The notes under the pieces were generated by a model, which ran no database searches, was not told where the DNA came from, and was given only the letters and a program-made list of their open reading frames with translations. From Metallyticus violacea (Eukaryota > Arthropoda > Insecta > Mantodea > Metallyticidae), in the NCBI GenBank assembly GCA_030762175.1, contig CM060840.1, positions 43,592,001 to 43,656,000 of the forward strand: a stretch of 64,000 bases of DNA. The letters run 5' to 3'. Position numbers and translations under genes: made by a program. This document shows, in pieces, positions 1 through 11,100 of this stretch; position 1 is the stretch's first letter, and the number at the start of each line of letters is the position of its first letter.

Positions 1-1470
1 TATTTTCTTAACCACGCATAACCGTGAGTATCAGTGAGAAGTTTGTGTGTTATTTTAACACACATTATTTTGACATAATAATGAGCATGTAATATTTTCA
101 ACCAACCCACGGTATAAAATATTTGGTATGTTCTATATTTGTGACGAAAAGTTTAAATCTCCGCTGCACATGCGTCATGTAAAAATTAGTTAGGTAGAAG
201 GAAAAATAAATTTTCAAATCATGCAATAAACATTTCCGCTAAAATAACCGATTATGCCACAAAGATGATCATGCGCTTCTTAAAAAATATTCAATTTAAT
301 AGATAGCCAATAAAATGGTGGAATAATCATGGCAATGATTATACCTTAACAAAGTTCGTTTATATGGTCTCAGAGTTACACCGTAAGAAATTGCAGCATG
401 CAAACAGTTTCGGTTAAGTACCACGCTTCGTTTTTTCACTCTATGTATTCTTTAGAAATTAAACAGAGTTTCTCAAAAGCACTCCCTGCATACACCTTGA
501 ACTACTTAATGAAGCATTTTAATATCTGATTCGAGAAGACCGTTAATGGCTTCGCGCGTTTTCTGAACAACAGGTAACAAAACGCTACTACCAAACCACA
601 ACTTCCCGTTGACCAACTTTGGTGAAAGCTGACACTACAAGATAAAATTTCCTAAAAGGTGTAAATATGAGGTTTCGATGATCAGAGAGGAGCAGAAGCT
701 CCAAGGCATGAAAGCTGGAACTGGAAGAAAATATCTGCTGGCAGATAAACAGGAGAAACCCTTGTGTCACTGCAGCTCCTATAAAGTTGCGTCAAGAACA
801 GCAGTATCGTCGTCGTCACAAAAATAAATAAATAAAATAAAATAAAACGAAACACCAAAATGAAGCAATGGAAGTTACTTATAAGTTGTTTGAATATAAA
901 GAAATCACACAAAACACGTTATGTTGAATGATGAATATATGGAAAAAGAAAATTATGAAACAAGTCTTATCCTTTATTTATAATTAAGAACAGCATTATA
1001 TTGCTTAACTTTTTCACAATCTGCGTTATTCTAAGGAATAATACATACGTATAAAGATTATAAAGTTATAGATGGAATTAATAATTACCCTGGTTTCAAC
1101 AATTGTAAAATTAAACTGGCTCATGTTATGTAACGGTAACATTTCAACTGTTCTCCCTTCCTAGTACTTGCAAATGAATGTGTTCTGCTAATAGGTACAT
1201 AGTATAATTTAGAGGCAGTAGTTTTGCGGTGAATCGTTTCATCAAAACAAAACATCTGCATGTCAAGTCGGTATATTAACCAAAATGCATTTCGAAATGA
1301 TGAAAGAGTGACATCTCATTTTATAACACTGGGTGATTTTATTGGATCAGATTTTGAATATTCACTTCTGATAATTTGGGTCAATAGGGACCAATTTAAA
1401 AGTGGATTTTTTTTTATTTTAAATTATGAAGCAAGCCCTTGTGGTTTATGATGGAAATCAAAGTAAAGAA
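1..1470. other. AT-rich intergenic DNA, no gene seen
   Basis: No ORF here has a recognisable domain and no RNA gene is visible. The short open frames on both strands are low-complexity and rich in F, L and S, as expected by chance in AT-rich DNA. I see no mobile element before the SINE relic that begins near 1471. Confidence 0.6.
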
Positions 1471-1646
1471 GTCGGTTCTAGTGATAACCGTAAATGCATC
1501 GTAAGCTCAAGATTGTGGGTTCAGGGTTCATGAATTATTTTGGGCGTAAAATCCTAAGGTCCCGTGTAGAGGATTTACAACAGCTAAAATATTTTAAGTG
1601 TGAAAGAAGAGGCATCTGAGCAAAATTCACGCCCTGAATTGAAATA
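1471..1646 (+). repeat. SINE-A relic, old and internally diverged
   Basis: This stretch aligns by eye with the well-preserved SINE-A copy at 33991-34280. It keeps the GTCGGTTCTAGTG head, a degenerate tRNA-like B-box region (GTGGGTTCAGGGTTCA), the GGGCGTAAAATCCTAAG body motif, and the late motifs GAGGCATCTGAGCAAAATT and CACGCCCTGAATTGAA. The middle, about 1562-1600, has diverged badly, and the TTAAAGAGCGTCCAT end is lost. No target-site duplication is recognisable, so the insertion is probably much older than the copies at 34.0 and 62.3 kb. The family assignment rests on motif order, not on a computed alignment. Confidence 0.7.
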
Positions 1647-1932
1647 ATCCAATTAAAGTTTCGCTATTCATTCATTTGCTTGTCAAGGACACTACAGCTG
1701 TGACAAAATAATGCAGAAATGCAGAGTAATTATCTAAAAAACAGATACTTCAGAAATGCCCCCCCCAAAAAAAAATTAAGTATGCTGCAGATGGGAGTGA
1801 CGCTAGCTCAGCGTAAATGTAGTCCAAGGATGAGATACGCGGGTAAATTTCATACATTAACAATTAATTTAATGTGGGTGTATTACCTACGTCCTAGATT
1901 TTGCTTAGCAGCGTAAGTTTACATGGATTTAT

Positions 1933-1955
1933 TATATATATATATATATATATAT
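1933..1955. repeat. (TA)n microsatellite
   Basis: An uninterrupted run of alternating T and A of about 23 bases, in AT-rich intergenic DNA. Confidence 0.9.
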
Positions 1956-2087
1956 GTCGTTTATATTATAATATTAATTTATTTACGTTAGTTTTAAAAA
2001 TGCATTACTATATTTTCAAACATTTATCAACAGAATATCAAGATGATTTTACAGAGGAGCAATGCCGCTGCCAATATTTCATTTAAC

Positions 2088-2144
2088 AGGCTCAACAAAA
2101 ACGGGCGTTAAACACTACTCAAAAAAAAAAAAAAGGCTCAACAA
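2088..2144 (+). repeat. 36-nt SINE-B 3' stub inside an 11-bp target-site duplication
   Basis: The direct repeat AGGCTCAACAA occurs at 2088-2098 and 2134-2144. Between the copies lie only the last bases of SINE-B (ACGGGCGTTAAACACTACTC) and a poly(A) tail. The same terminal sequence ends the long SINE-B copy at 62.86-63.15 kb on the minus strand. Duplicated target, A-tail and loss of everything upstream are the signature of target-primed reverse transcription that stopped almost at once. Seen directly: the repeat, tail and shared 3' end. Inferred: the mechanism. Confidence 0.85.
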
Positions 2145-5100
2145 TTCAGTGTTGAAAAGTTTCTTACGAAAGTATACTACATAATACTACAATAAGAATC
2201 AATATATATCTGAAAACTATGAAAAAACGATTGTCATAAGAATTATAACTAATTATAACAGAAATAGGGGAACTTTTCCGAACACATTTGTAATTATACA
2301 ACTGCTACCGTTGAATTCGTAAGTTACTATATTTAATAAATGAACTTATTTATACTATTATTGTGCAACACAATTTTCTCAATATAAATGTATTTTGATA
2401 GTTTGGTAATAACTACACTTTCAGGCATAACATCTTCAGGATATATGACCTTGGCTAGTTAAAAAAGCATCCTTATTGGTTCAGTGATACATATACAAAA
2501 TTGTAATTTAACACTATTAAATTATAAGGAAAAGATTAATATAAAATTGATTAAAAACGGATTTATTTATTCCCGTTTGTCTTTCTACTTAAATAAATAC
2601 ATACATGAAAAGCAGCTGAGACAACTCACCAAATGCGGTTTATATCCCAACAAAGCATTAAGCCCTATTTAATTAGCACTAGTATTTATGAGTGAGGGTT
2701 TTCAATGGCCTGGAAATATTGGCCTTTTTAAGTTTTGAGTTTTTTTTCTATTGAAGGATGCTATCTTGTTATTATTTCGTATTTCTGCCGAGTCTTTAAA
2801 TAATTGGATCAATTTTCACTAATTTATTTTAAAAAACTGAACAATTTAAAAAACCAGCGAATAAACAGAATCTTCGCAAGAGAAAATGTGGCTAAAAAGT
2901 GGATAAGACAATGAGGCTTAATTTGCATATAGGGTATTTTTACTGAATATAGAAATCTACTGAAAACTATTAAAGCAGTATTTCCAGAACAACTCAAGAC
3001 ATGAAAGAAATACATGAAAAACAACTAAATCATTATAACAGAATTCCAAAAGCAAAAATGCGCATTAGAATGCATTCCAGGTGGGATATATACTTAATTA
3101 AAAATAAGTAACTCTTGGTACTATGTAACTAAAATAACAAGAACAAGAGAAACAATAGAAAAAACATTTAAATACTCACAAAATTTTCGCTATATTTCGA
3201 ACAACTCACATTCTTCTTCAAAGGCAGAAGACCAATTGTTCCATATATAGCAAAAAGTGTATGGCTATTTAAGTGTTTTATCTATTTGTGCTTTTCTAGT
3301 TTTTATGTGTGTGTGTCAGAAAACCTTAAGAGTTATATGCTTCCCCACATGAATAGAGGTTCAGAAACTGCATGTGACGTTTTGAGAGCCAGGAAATCAT
3401 CGTCTTTGTGTTCCTTCTTAGTCCGTTTGGTTTACCTACTGCGCGCTGAGGCAATAACTCCTCCGTCTGTCAGTCGATACAATATTTTCTGTAACATAGA
3501 ACAGCCTCTTCCTTCTTTGCCCTACGTGTTCAACAGGTCAAACCATGTATTCTCTCTCTGTCTCACACACAAACCATTTCCCGTTCTCTTTTGTACCTGA
3601 GTGGAGACACTGCCTCATCATATCCTATACAGTAACACGTCTTCAGCCATTTACGTCCATAAAAAGCGTTTGCTGCAAGCTTAGCAAGTTCAGCTCATTG
3701 AAAATACTTAAGGAAAATTATTAGGTAAATTGCTAATAAATTAACGTAATGATCTCACAAAATTAAGTTTTCATGCTTAATAGCAAAAATGAAGAAAATT
3801 AAGAGTAGTTGTTCAGTAAACTTTATAAAATTTATGCTGCACATTACACAAATTAGAGCAGAATTGAAACAATTGTAAATACTGCAGTCAAACTAACAGC
3901 AGCTCATTCTGCAGGATAAAACTATTGCAGTTTACAGATGCAGGTATTAAAAATAAAAAAATTAATAAAAAATAGGAAAATTATTGAAGAACAAGAATTA
4001 AATTGTTCCATACTAATGGCATGCTTTGACATCTATGGGCGTAGCTGCAGATGAACTATTTTGGCATATAATAAAACAAAGATTTAAATGAAAAACAAAC
4101 AATATTGAAGTTTTCTTCTTGAAGACAAAATAAGACATCTCGAAGCCTTCACTTATTTAAAAATTGTGTTATTCCAAAACTCGTGAAATAGAGAATAAAT
4201 TAGAAGTGCTTCTAATTGAGCGTTAATTAATATAGCAGTAGCAAATAACTTTACATATAAATACTATAAGTCCTACTAAATAGTAAAAAAATCCAGTACA
4301 GAGTGGAATCAGGCAGTTTTGTAACTGATGATGCATATGTTCTAAAGAGCATTCGCTGAATTGTAAGAATCGGATTTCTCTATATGCTCGAGTAGATATT
4401 ATTTGTGTCTGTACGAACATAATTTTTTACAGAGCTTTTAGATAGACAAATGGGATTAGGGCATTGTGAAAAAGTTTCTATGTGAACGTTTCGCAGGTGC
4501 TAAAACTTGTACTTTTAAATACAGTAAAATATTCGTTTACCGAAACAGAGAGTCAAAGCATAATTTAAAAGTATGTGAATGTCAAAAAAATTAAATTGCT
4601 GATAGAAAGTAAATGAAATGCAATACAAAATAAAAAGTACTGTATGTTATAAAATGCTCAAAACAAAGGAAAAAAAAAATAATTACAAACATTGCAGCTA
4701 TTTTAATTTGTATTCCATTATTCAAACTTAACTTCAAGATGAAAAAAAAATAATAATATGTAGCAGATTTTGTTACTGACGTAATTCAATAAATGATTAA
4801 AAAAACTAACGTTTATTGTATTTTATTCGATTCGAAATTAATAATTTTAAAATATTTTTCCATGTAAAAAAATTAGCTTCCAAGGGCAGTACTTAACATA
4901 ATAATTCGCGCTTTTTATCTTTAACACGCCATAAAATAATACACTAAACTTAAAAACTTAAGTTGTTAATTTTAAAAAAGTAAAATACGCAATGCACTAG
5001 CTATTTAAAAATATATGTTGTTAACTGATTAATTAAACTCATTTCTACGTGTTTTTTTTTTTTTTAACTCTGACACTATTTCGAAATTCGCGATTGTGTC

Positions 5101-6159
5101 ACACAATGAATCCAAATTATAAAAAAATATTTATAAAATGAACAAATAAATAAAAATATAGGAAATAACACATAGAACGAGAATAATATTTTGTAGTTGA
5201 TTTACTGTGAGAAACAAAGCCCCATTGTTTCAACAAACATTCTGAGGTGCATCAGCAAAAGCAGTAGGCATAAAATATGATTTAATATATTCATAAGGAA
5301 AAGTTCATCTTTCTGCAATATATCAAATTCCCTCTAGTGAATAAGACAACCACTTGGCCAAGGTCTACTATGTACAAAGTACACATTTTTCTGTGTGTTG
5401 TAGTGAACTTCTTTAGAGATCTGGTCTTAATTGCCCGCGCATCAAACCGTGTGTAGTTTTTCAGGAAAGAAAGCAATGTGTGATTCTTTTGTTAAACTAA
5501 TAAAACTACGCTTATACTCATGCCCTTACCCGGAACTTATGTCTTGAACTAGCACACAAAACCTATAACTGAAAGGCATTCATCAGTAAATACTGAAGTG
5601 GCACGAACCCCGAACGGTCTATAAAACTTCCCGTTGCTGTAACTGTATTTGTAGACCCGGCTCGTAAAGAATAAAAGACGAAAATATTCTCTGAATAGGA
5701 ACGTACAAAATAGGATACTTGTATCATCAATCAGTCAAGAGATCAATCAGTCATTGGAACCAATCAACAAAGTAATAAATCAGTTTAGAGCCCAATCAGA
5801 TAAGACATTTAATACTGGCAAAGGGACATTAATTGGAAACAGATGGATTACCCTCGTGTCCCATTCTGTCCACGATGTTTCAGTTTAAAGGCAACGGAAT
5901 TTTAAGTAGACTTGATTGCAAGCAATTACCCTCCCTGTGGTGGACAAAAAATGCTTTGCAGCATGTATCCAACTAGCGCGCGCGTGTTGGTTGTCACTTT
6001 ATCGTTATTTAACGGGATAAATGAACAGATGATTATTGTAAAACAGAAAAAGAAAAATCTTTTCGAACATATCGCATTTTGACCGCAAGCAATTTTATTT
6101 TTAATGGTTTTTTCAATTAAAATTGAATTTATTTCCATGCTTTATTCTTACTATATTTT
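2145..6159. other. AT-rich intergenic DNA upstream of the Toll gene
   Basis: I see no gene, RNA or mobile element. The longest open frame (3286-3600, 104 codons) has no recognisable domain and contains Cys/Ser/Leu-rich low-complexity sequence. A few more GC-rich patches occur near 3.35-3.66 kb and 5.6-5.95 kb. Regulatory elements for the downstream receptor could lie here, but nothing in the sequence identifies one. Confidence 0.55.
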
Positions 6160-6813
6160 ATGAGAGATATTCGGGGGCTGATATCCGCCACTGCTGCTGG
6201 TCTTCTCATTCAGTGGATGAAAGACTGCTGCAGCCGCTGTTGCTGGCGACTCCGTAGCCGAAGAGGAGAAACCCACCAAGTGTTACAGAGCTTCCTGCAA
6301 CCACCACACGGTCACGGCAAAACCAAGCAAGAAACTGAGTAGAGCGCCGCCTGGCCTTCGTCGCTGGAACCAACCTCGCCTACCTTTCTTTTTACCTGGG
6401 TTCTTTGCTTGTTGCTGCTACTTCTGGTGCCCTGGAGGGGAGTGCTTGTTGCTTGACTGGCTGGTTGGCTAAGCTGACAAGGCCATGGTCAAAGCGGACC
6501 CGGCTAGTCCAGTCAAGTACATGGTGCTGTCAAGATCTCGCTCGGCAGTTTGTTGCCGCCGCAGACGTGTGTGGCTGTGGAAGAGAGCACCCGACCAATT
6601 CCTTCTTAATGAGCAATGACAAAACTGAATTTTTTCAGCACGTTATACGATAAGTAGTCGCGACAAGTTCTTATGCGGGACGAGCTGTCACAGCTAATAA
6701 GCTGGCCGCGCGAAGACAGCTCGCGAGTGCATTAAGTATGTCCAGTGCTTTCGCGCGACGTCATGCGTCCTGAGCCGCGCTCGCTGCCGCCACTTCCTCG
6801 CGTTAAGAGTGCG

Positions 6814-6846
6814 ATGATGTGCGTACGGAAATATGGTGCACGGTAA
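6814..6846 (+). promoter_or_regulatory. Upstream ORF 1 (10 codons) in the presumed leader
   Basis: An ATG-ATG start encodes MMCVRKYGAR and stops at TAA, 84 bases before the receptor ATG. If the transcript includes this stretch, scanning ribosomes would meet it first. Function is inferred from position only. Confidence 0.4.
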
Positions 6847-6848
6847 AC

Positions 6849-6902
6849 ATGTGGAAAGGAGACTGCCGCTGTCGTCTTCTCGTCGACAGCTACGACCCTT
6901 AG
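6849..6902 (+). promoter_or_regulatory. Upstream ORF 2 (17 codons) in the presumed leader
   Basis: It begins two bases after the stop of upstream ORF 1, encodes MWKGDCRCRLLVDSYDP, and ends in TAG 28 bases before the receptor start. Tandem upstream ORFs this close to a main start often lower translation of the main frame; whether these are in the mature mRNA is unknown. Confidence 0.4.
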
Positions 6903-6930
6903 CTCCCAACGACAATTTGGCATCTTCAGC

Positions 6931-9900
6931 ATGACCCTCGCTGCCAACAAGATGCAAGTGAGTCCAGTGGTTTTTACGGTGCTTCTAGGCGCCATCTTTG
7001 GTGTCCTCTCGGCTTCATTAAGTAAAGCTCTGAGGTACCAAGCGCCAGATGAGTGTAAGTGGGTTGTGCTAAACTCTAACAGCGGAAGTGGCGATTATTC
7101 CGGAGGTGATGACACGGGTAACGAGGATGTGGCTCTTGTTTGTAGATTAAGGACAATAAATAGTGAACTGGAGAATACAAATTTCAGTGTTATACAGCCA
7201 CAACATACAGTCAGACTGAGGTTGGAGTGTAGCGATATCCTCTTCTTCCAAAGCTCGCTAAGTTCCGGTAGCTTCAGACCCCTCGTTGAACTGAAAGACC
7301 TGGCGATCGAGTACTGCAAGATCGGTAACCTCTCGGCAGGGGCTTTTCGTGGTCTTCGCGAACTGCGGAACCTCACAGTTCGCACACACAACACCGACTG
7401 GTCTGCCATGACTCTGGAAGTGGATCCAGGTGTATTTACGGAGGAACTGGGACTTCTAGAGCGCCTCGATTTGGGTGAAAACAACATGTGGAGTTTGCCC
7501 GAAGGTGTGTTTTGCCCTCTTCACAGCTTAGAAGTCCTAAATCTCACAAGAAATCGGCTACGTGATGTTGTCGGATTTCGATTTGGTGGTGCCACGGCTT
7601 CAAATCTCAACCCCTCAGAACGCTGTGGCGGCAACCTCAAAATCCTCGATTTATCCAACAATAGCGTGGATTCCCTTCCCCCAGCAACATTCTCAGGCCT
7701 TTCTCGTCTTCAAAAACTAAACTTACAAGGAAATGGAATTTCATTTCTTGCCGATCGAGCCCTTGAAGGCTTAACTTCTCTGACCATTCTCCGCCTTGCC
7801 GACAACAAATTAGTGACTCTACCACCAGAGTTATTTGCAGACACTCACGACATCAAAGAAGTATACTTGCAGAACAATTCCATCAATGTCCTAGCTCCAG
7901 GCCTTTTCAACGATTTAACTCAGTTACTGGTTCTGGATTTATCGCAAAATGAATTGACTGCAGAATGGGTGAACACAGCTACGTTCGCCGGACTCGTACG
8001 CTTGGTAGTGCTTGACCTGTCACATAATCGTATAGCTAAACTGGAATCAGCAGTATTTCGGGACCTCTACAGCTTGCAAATTCTAAGATTAGAAGATAAC
8101 CTTATAGAAAGCATACCAGAGAATACATTTTCCTCCCTGTATAATCTTCATACCCTCATACTATCAAACAATAAGCTGGCAATCATCGACAGCTATACCT
8201 TTAACGGTCTCTATGTCCTGAGCCTCCTTTCTCTAGATAACAACTTGATACAGTCCATCCATCCAGAAGCCCTGAAAAATTCCTCAAGCCTCCAAGATCT
8301 GCATCTTAATGGTAACAAGCTGTTCGAAGTTCCTATTGTGCTGCACGATGTACCACTTCTCAAAACACTCGATTTAGGTGAAAATCATATCGTAAACATA
8401 GCAAACTCCAGTTTCAGTGAAATGCAGCACATGTACGGTTTGCGTTTGACAGAGAACAATATCGGAAATATAACAAAAGGTACATTCGACAAAATGTCTG
8501 CACTGAAAATCCTCAACCTTTCCAGAAATAAAATACAAAAAGTGGAAGCAGGAGCTTTCGACGCCAATGTTAATCTACAAGCCATTCGGCTGGATGGAAA
8601 TTATCTCACGGATATTGGAGGACTGTTTACTAAACTGCCTAGTTTAATCTGGCTAAATATATCCGATAATCAATTAGAGTGGTTTGACTACGCCCTAATT
8701 CCAACGGGATTGCAGTGGCTAGATATTCATGCAAATCGCATTGCAGAGCTGGGAAATTATTTTGAGATTGAAAGCCAGCTGCATCTCAGTACTTTCGATG
8801 CCAGTTCCAACAAACTGACGGAAATTACAGGAAGCGCCATTCCGGACAGCGTTGAGCTTCTGTTCCTGAATGACAACCTCATCTCCAAAGTACAGTCCTA
8901 CACCTTTTTTAAGAAACCTAATCTCACTCGTGTCGATCTTTTCGGCAACAAAATAACCAGTCTGAATCCTAACTCCCTTCGAATATCAGCCGTTCCTTCA
9001 ACCCGAGCTCTTCCTGAATTTTACATAGGTGGCAATCCATATCAGTGCGACTGTACCATGGACTGGCTGCAGAGAATAAATGTTGACAACAGGGCCAGAA
9101 ATCAACCGAAACTAATGGATTTGGATAGCATATACTGTAAATTGCTATACAATCGAGGCCGCACCTACATACCACTGGTAGAGGCAGTACCTAATCAGTT
9201 TCTGTGTCGCTATGACTTTCATTGCTTTGCACTTTGTCATTGTTGTGATTTCGATGCCTGTGATTGTGAAATGACGTGTCCAACTAATTGCACCTGTTAT
9301 CATGACCAATCATGGTCAGCAAATGTGGTAGATTGTGCTGAAGCTGGTTACGTGGACCGTCTTCCTGACCAGATACCCATGGACGCCACACAACTGTATC
9401 TAGACGGCAATGACATACGTACCGTTGGCAGTCATGCTTTTATTGGTCGCAAGCGGCTGAAAATTCTTTTTATGAATGCCTCTAACATAGAAATTATACA
9501 CAATAGAACATTCAACGGTTTAAGAGAGCTTGAGCTGCTTCATATTGAAGATAATCGCATTAAAGAACTTAAAGGATATGAGTTCGAGGGTCTGGACAAT
9601 CTTCGAGAGCTCTATCTACAAGGAAACAAAATTACCTCCATTCATAATGCTACTTTCTTGCCACTGCGGGAATTGCAGCTAATTCGACTGGACCACAATC
9701 GCATCGCAATTTTTCAAGTGTGGCACTTACCACCCTCCCTCACCGATGTTCGCCTGGCCTCAAACCCCTGGTCTTGTGACTGCGACTTCACCAATCAATT
9801 CCGAGATTGGATCAACGAGTTCTCGGACGCCATTACTGATTTGTCCTCTCTGAGATGTGTCCCTAGCAACCAAAATGGTACAGAGACACCAGAAGAAAGT

Positions 9901-10815
9901 GCCGACGAAGCAGAGGACGACGGCAACGCTGAAGCTGGATTCTTTCTCTTACACGATAACTCCACTTGTTCCGGCTCCGAGCCCATCGACAACACCATCA
10001 ACGGCAACTACACTTCTACCAAAACAATCATCCAGCGCCAAGCCATCCAGGATTACTTACCGTTACTAATAGCTACTCTGTGTGCATTTGTGGTTGTTAT
10101 AGTGCTCACCCTAATTGTGTTCATATTCCGACAAGAAATGCGAGTTTGGCTCCACTCTCGCTTCGGTGTTCGTCTCTTCTACCGAAGCAGAGATCTTGAT
10201 CGTGATGACCGAGACAAGTTATTCGATGCATTTGTTAGTTACAGCTCCAAGGACGAGGCGTTTGTCGCCGAGGAGCTCGCACCCATGCTAGAGCACGGTG
10301 ATCCTCCCTATAAATTGTGCCTTCACTATAGGGATTTTCCAGTGGGAGCTTTCATCGCAGATACTATTGTGCAGGCCGTGGAATCTTCACGGCGGACAAT
10401 TATGGTTCTCTCGGAGAATTTCATCAAGTCTGAGTGGTGCCGTTTTGAGTTCAAGTCAGCGCATCACCAAGTACTTCGAGATCGGCGGAGAAGGCTGATT
10501 GTCGTTCTTCTTGGAGAGGTGCCTCAAAAAGATCTGGATCCTGACATAAGACTCTACCTAAAGACAAACACGTATCTACAGTGGGGTGATAAACTGTTCT
10601 GGGAGAAACTTCGGTTCGCATTGCCCGATGTGCCTAACAATCAGAGAACTCGAAGTTCCATGCGCAACAGTAACACAAACAACGGAAACCACCACCACGT
10701 GGTGCATCATCACGTTCATAGGCACAATAATCACAACCACAGTCATCCTAACAACACTTCGGGGGCGTCAAACCCTTCCAATACGACTTCCAGATCAGTC
10801 GCCATTCACATATAA
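6931..10815 (+). CDS. Tollo: Toll-like receptor, Toll-8/Tollo type (single coding exon)
   Basis: This is a type I membrane receptor of 1294 residues. In order: signal peptide (about 8-30, hydrophobic core PVVFTVLLGAIFGVL); a family-typical N-terminal region with APDECKW and CRLRTINSE; a long leucine-rich-repeat block (about 125-690); an LRRCT cap (C706, C708, C736, C759) followed by a cysteine cluster (C765-C789, containing CHCC and CPTNCTC); a second LRR block (about 815-940); a second cap (C949, C951, C976, C1013); a membrane helix (about 1045-1066); a TIR domain (about 1097-1232) with FDAFVSYSSKDE, BB loop RDFPVG (P1137) and FW (1223-1224); and a His/Asn-rich tail (1251-1275). The TIR wording (DAFVSYSSKDE, EELAPMLE, RRRRLIV, EVPQKDLDPD) and the His-rich tail fit Tollo better than Toll-6, Toll-7 or 18-wheeler. 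Intronless coding is usual for this clade. Known Tollo roles are in epithelial patterning and glycosylation-related signalling. An in-frame ATG at 6952 is an alternative start, but 6931 keeps a complete signal peptide. No frameshift or stop is seen. Confidence 0.93.
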   Translation: MTLAANKMQVSPVVFTVLLGAIFGVLSASLSKALRYQAPDECKWVVLNSNSGSGDYSGGDDTGNEDVALVCRLRTINSELENTNFSVIQPQHTVRLRLECSDILFFQSSLSSGSFRPLVELKDLAIEYCKIGNLSAGAFRGLRELRNLTVRTHNTDWSAMTLEVDPGVFTEELGLLERLDLGENNMWSLPEGVFCPLHSLEVLNLTRNRLRDVVGFRFGGATASNLNPSERCGGNLKILDLSNNSVDSLPPATFSGLSRLQKLNLQGNGISFLADRALEGLTSLTILRLADNKLVTLPPELFADTHDIKEVYLQNNSINVLAPGLFNDLTQLLVLDLSQNELTAEWVNTATFAGLVRLVVLDLSHNRIAKLESAVFRDLYSLQILRLEDNLIESIPENTFSSLYNLHTLILSNNKLAIIDSYTFNGLYVLSLLSLDNNLIQSIHPEALKNSSSLQDLHLNGNKLFEVPIVLHDVPLLKTLDLGENHIVNIANSSFSEMQHMYGLRLTENNIGNITKGTFDKMSALKILNLSRNKIQKVEAGAFDANVNLQAIRLDGNYLTDIGGLFTKLPSLIWLNISDNQLEWFDYALIPTGLQWLDIHANRIAELGNYFEIESQLHLSTFDASSNKLTEITGSAIPDSVELLFLNDNLISKVQSYTFFKKPNLTRVDLFGNKITSLNPNSLRISAVPSTRALPEFYIGGNPYQCDCTMDWLQRINVDNRARNQPKLMDLDSIYCKLLYNRGRTYIPLVEAVPNQFLCRYDFHCFALCHCCDFDACDCEMTCPTNCTCYHDQSWSANVVDCAEAGYVDRLPDQIPMDATQLYLDGNDIRTVGSHAFIGRKRLKILFMNASNIEIIHNRTFNGLRELELLHIEDNRIKELKGYEFEGLDNLRELYLQGNKITSIHNATFLPLRELQLIRLDHNRIAIFQVWHLPPSLTDVRLASNPWSCDCDFTNQFRDWINEFSDAITDLSSLRCVPSNQNGTETPEESADEAEDDGNAEAGFFLLHDNSTCSGSEPIDNTINGNYTSTKTIIQRQAIQDYLPLLIATLCAFVVVIVLTLIVFIFRQEMRVWLHSRFGVRLFYRSRDLDRDDRDKLFDAFVSYSSKDEAFVAEELAPMLEHGDPPYKLCLHYRDFPVGAFIADTIVQAVESSRRTIMVLSENFIKSEWCRFEFKSAHHQVLRDRRRRLIVVLLGEVPQKDLDPDIRLYLKTNTYLQWGDKLFWEKLRFALPDVPNNQRTRSSMRNSNTNNGNHHHVVHHHVHRHNNHNHSHPNNTSGASNPSNTTSRSVAIHI

Positions 10816-11100
10816 AGTACTCCTGAAGTGCAATAAGTGTGATATAACGAAATTAAATGCGGAATCGAAAACTTCTTGTACAGTGACTAAATAAAAGAAC
10901 GATAAAATGTATATATACATAGTGTAAAGTGTAAATACCATAAAAAGTTTCAGAGTGATAAAGATCTACATAAAATGTGCTTTTTTATTAATGAAAGAGT
11001 AGGTATTAAAGTGTTTATTTATAATAAAAAGTGATTGTCAGTTAAAAAGTATATAATAATGCGACTCATTTACAGTGAAAGCCCCACCTTTTGGAAAACA
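10816..11100 (+). terminator. 3' UTR with candidate polyadenylation signals
   Basis: AT-rich sequence follows the stop codon. AATAAA hexamers occur at 10890-10895 and 11023-11028, either of which could direct 3' end formation of the receptor mRNA. The actual cleavage site cannot be told from the sequence. Confidence 0.5.

Larger units (their letters stand above)
6160..6930 (+). promoter_or_regulatory. GC/CpG-rich putative promoter and 5' leader of the Toll-8 gene
   Basis: Base composition changes sharply from AT-rich flank to a block rich in G, C and CpG, densest at about 6700-6800, which runs straight into the receptor start codon. No convincing TATA box is visible. A pyrimidine tract ending in CAG at 6631-6638 could be a splice acceptor, so part of this block might be a 5' UTR exon or the end of a leader intron. 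ORFs inside it (6160-6342, 6405-6653 and the antisense frames) look like by-products of high GC and have no recognisable domain. The role is inferred from position and composition; the transcription start is not determined. Confidence 0.5.

Noticed and set aside
3286..3600. 104-codon ORF
   Set aside because: There is no recognisable domain, the content is low-complexity Ser/Leu/Cys, and there is no supporting promoter or splice context.
6405..6653. 82-codon ORF upstream of the Toll gene
   Set aside because: It is best explained by the GC-rich leader; no motif, and similar frames occur on both strands in the same block.
7095..7487. 130-codon antisense ORF inside the Toll gene
   Set aside because: It is a shadow of the leucine-rich-repeat reading frame, has no domain of its own, and lies wholly within a strongly supported CDS.
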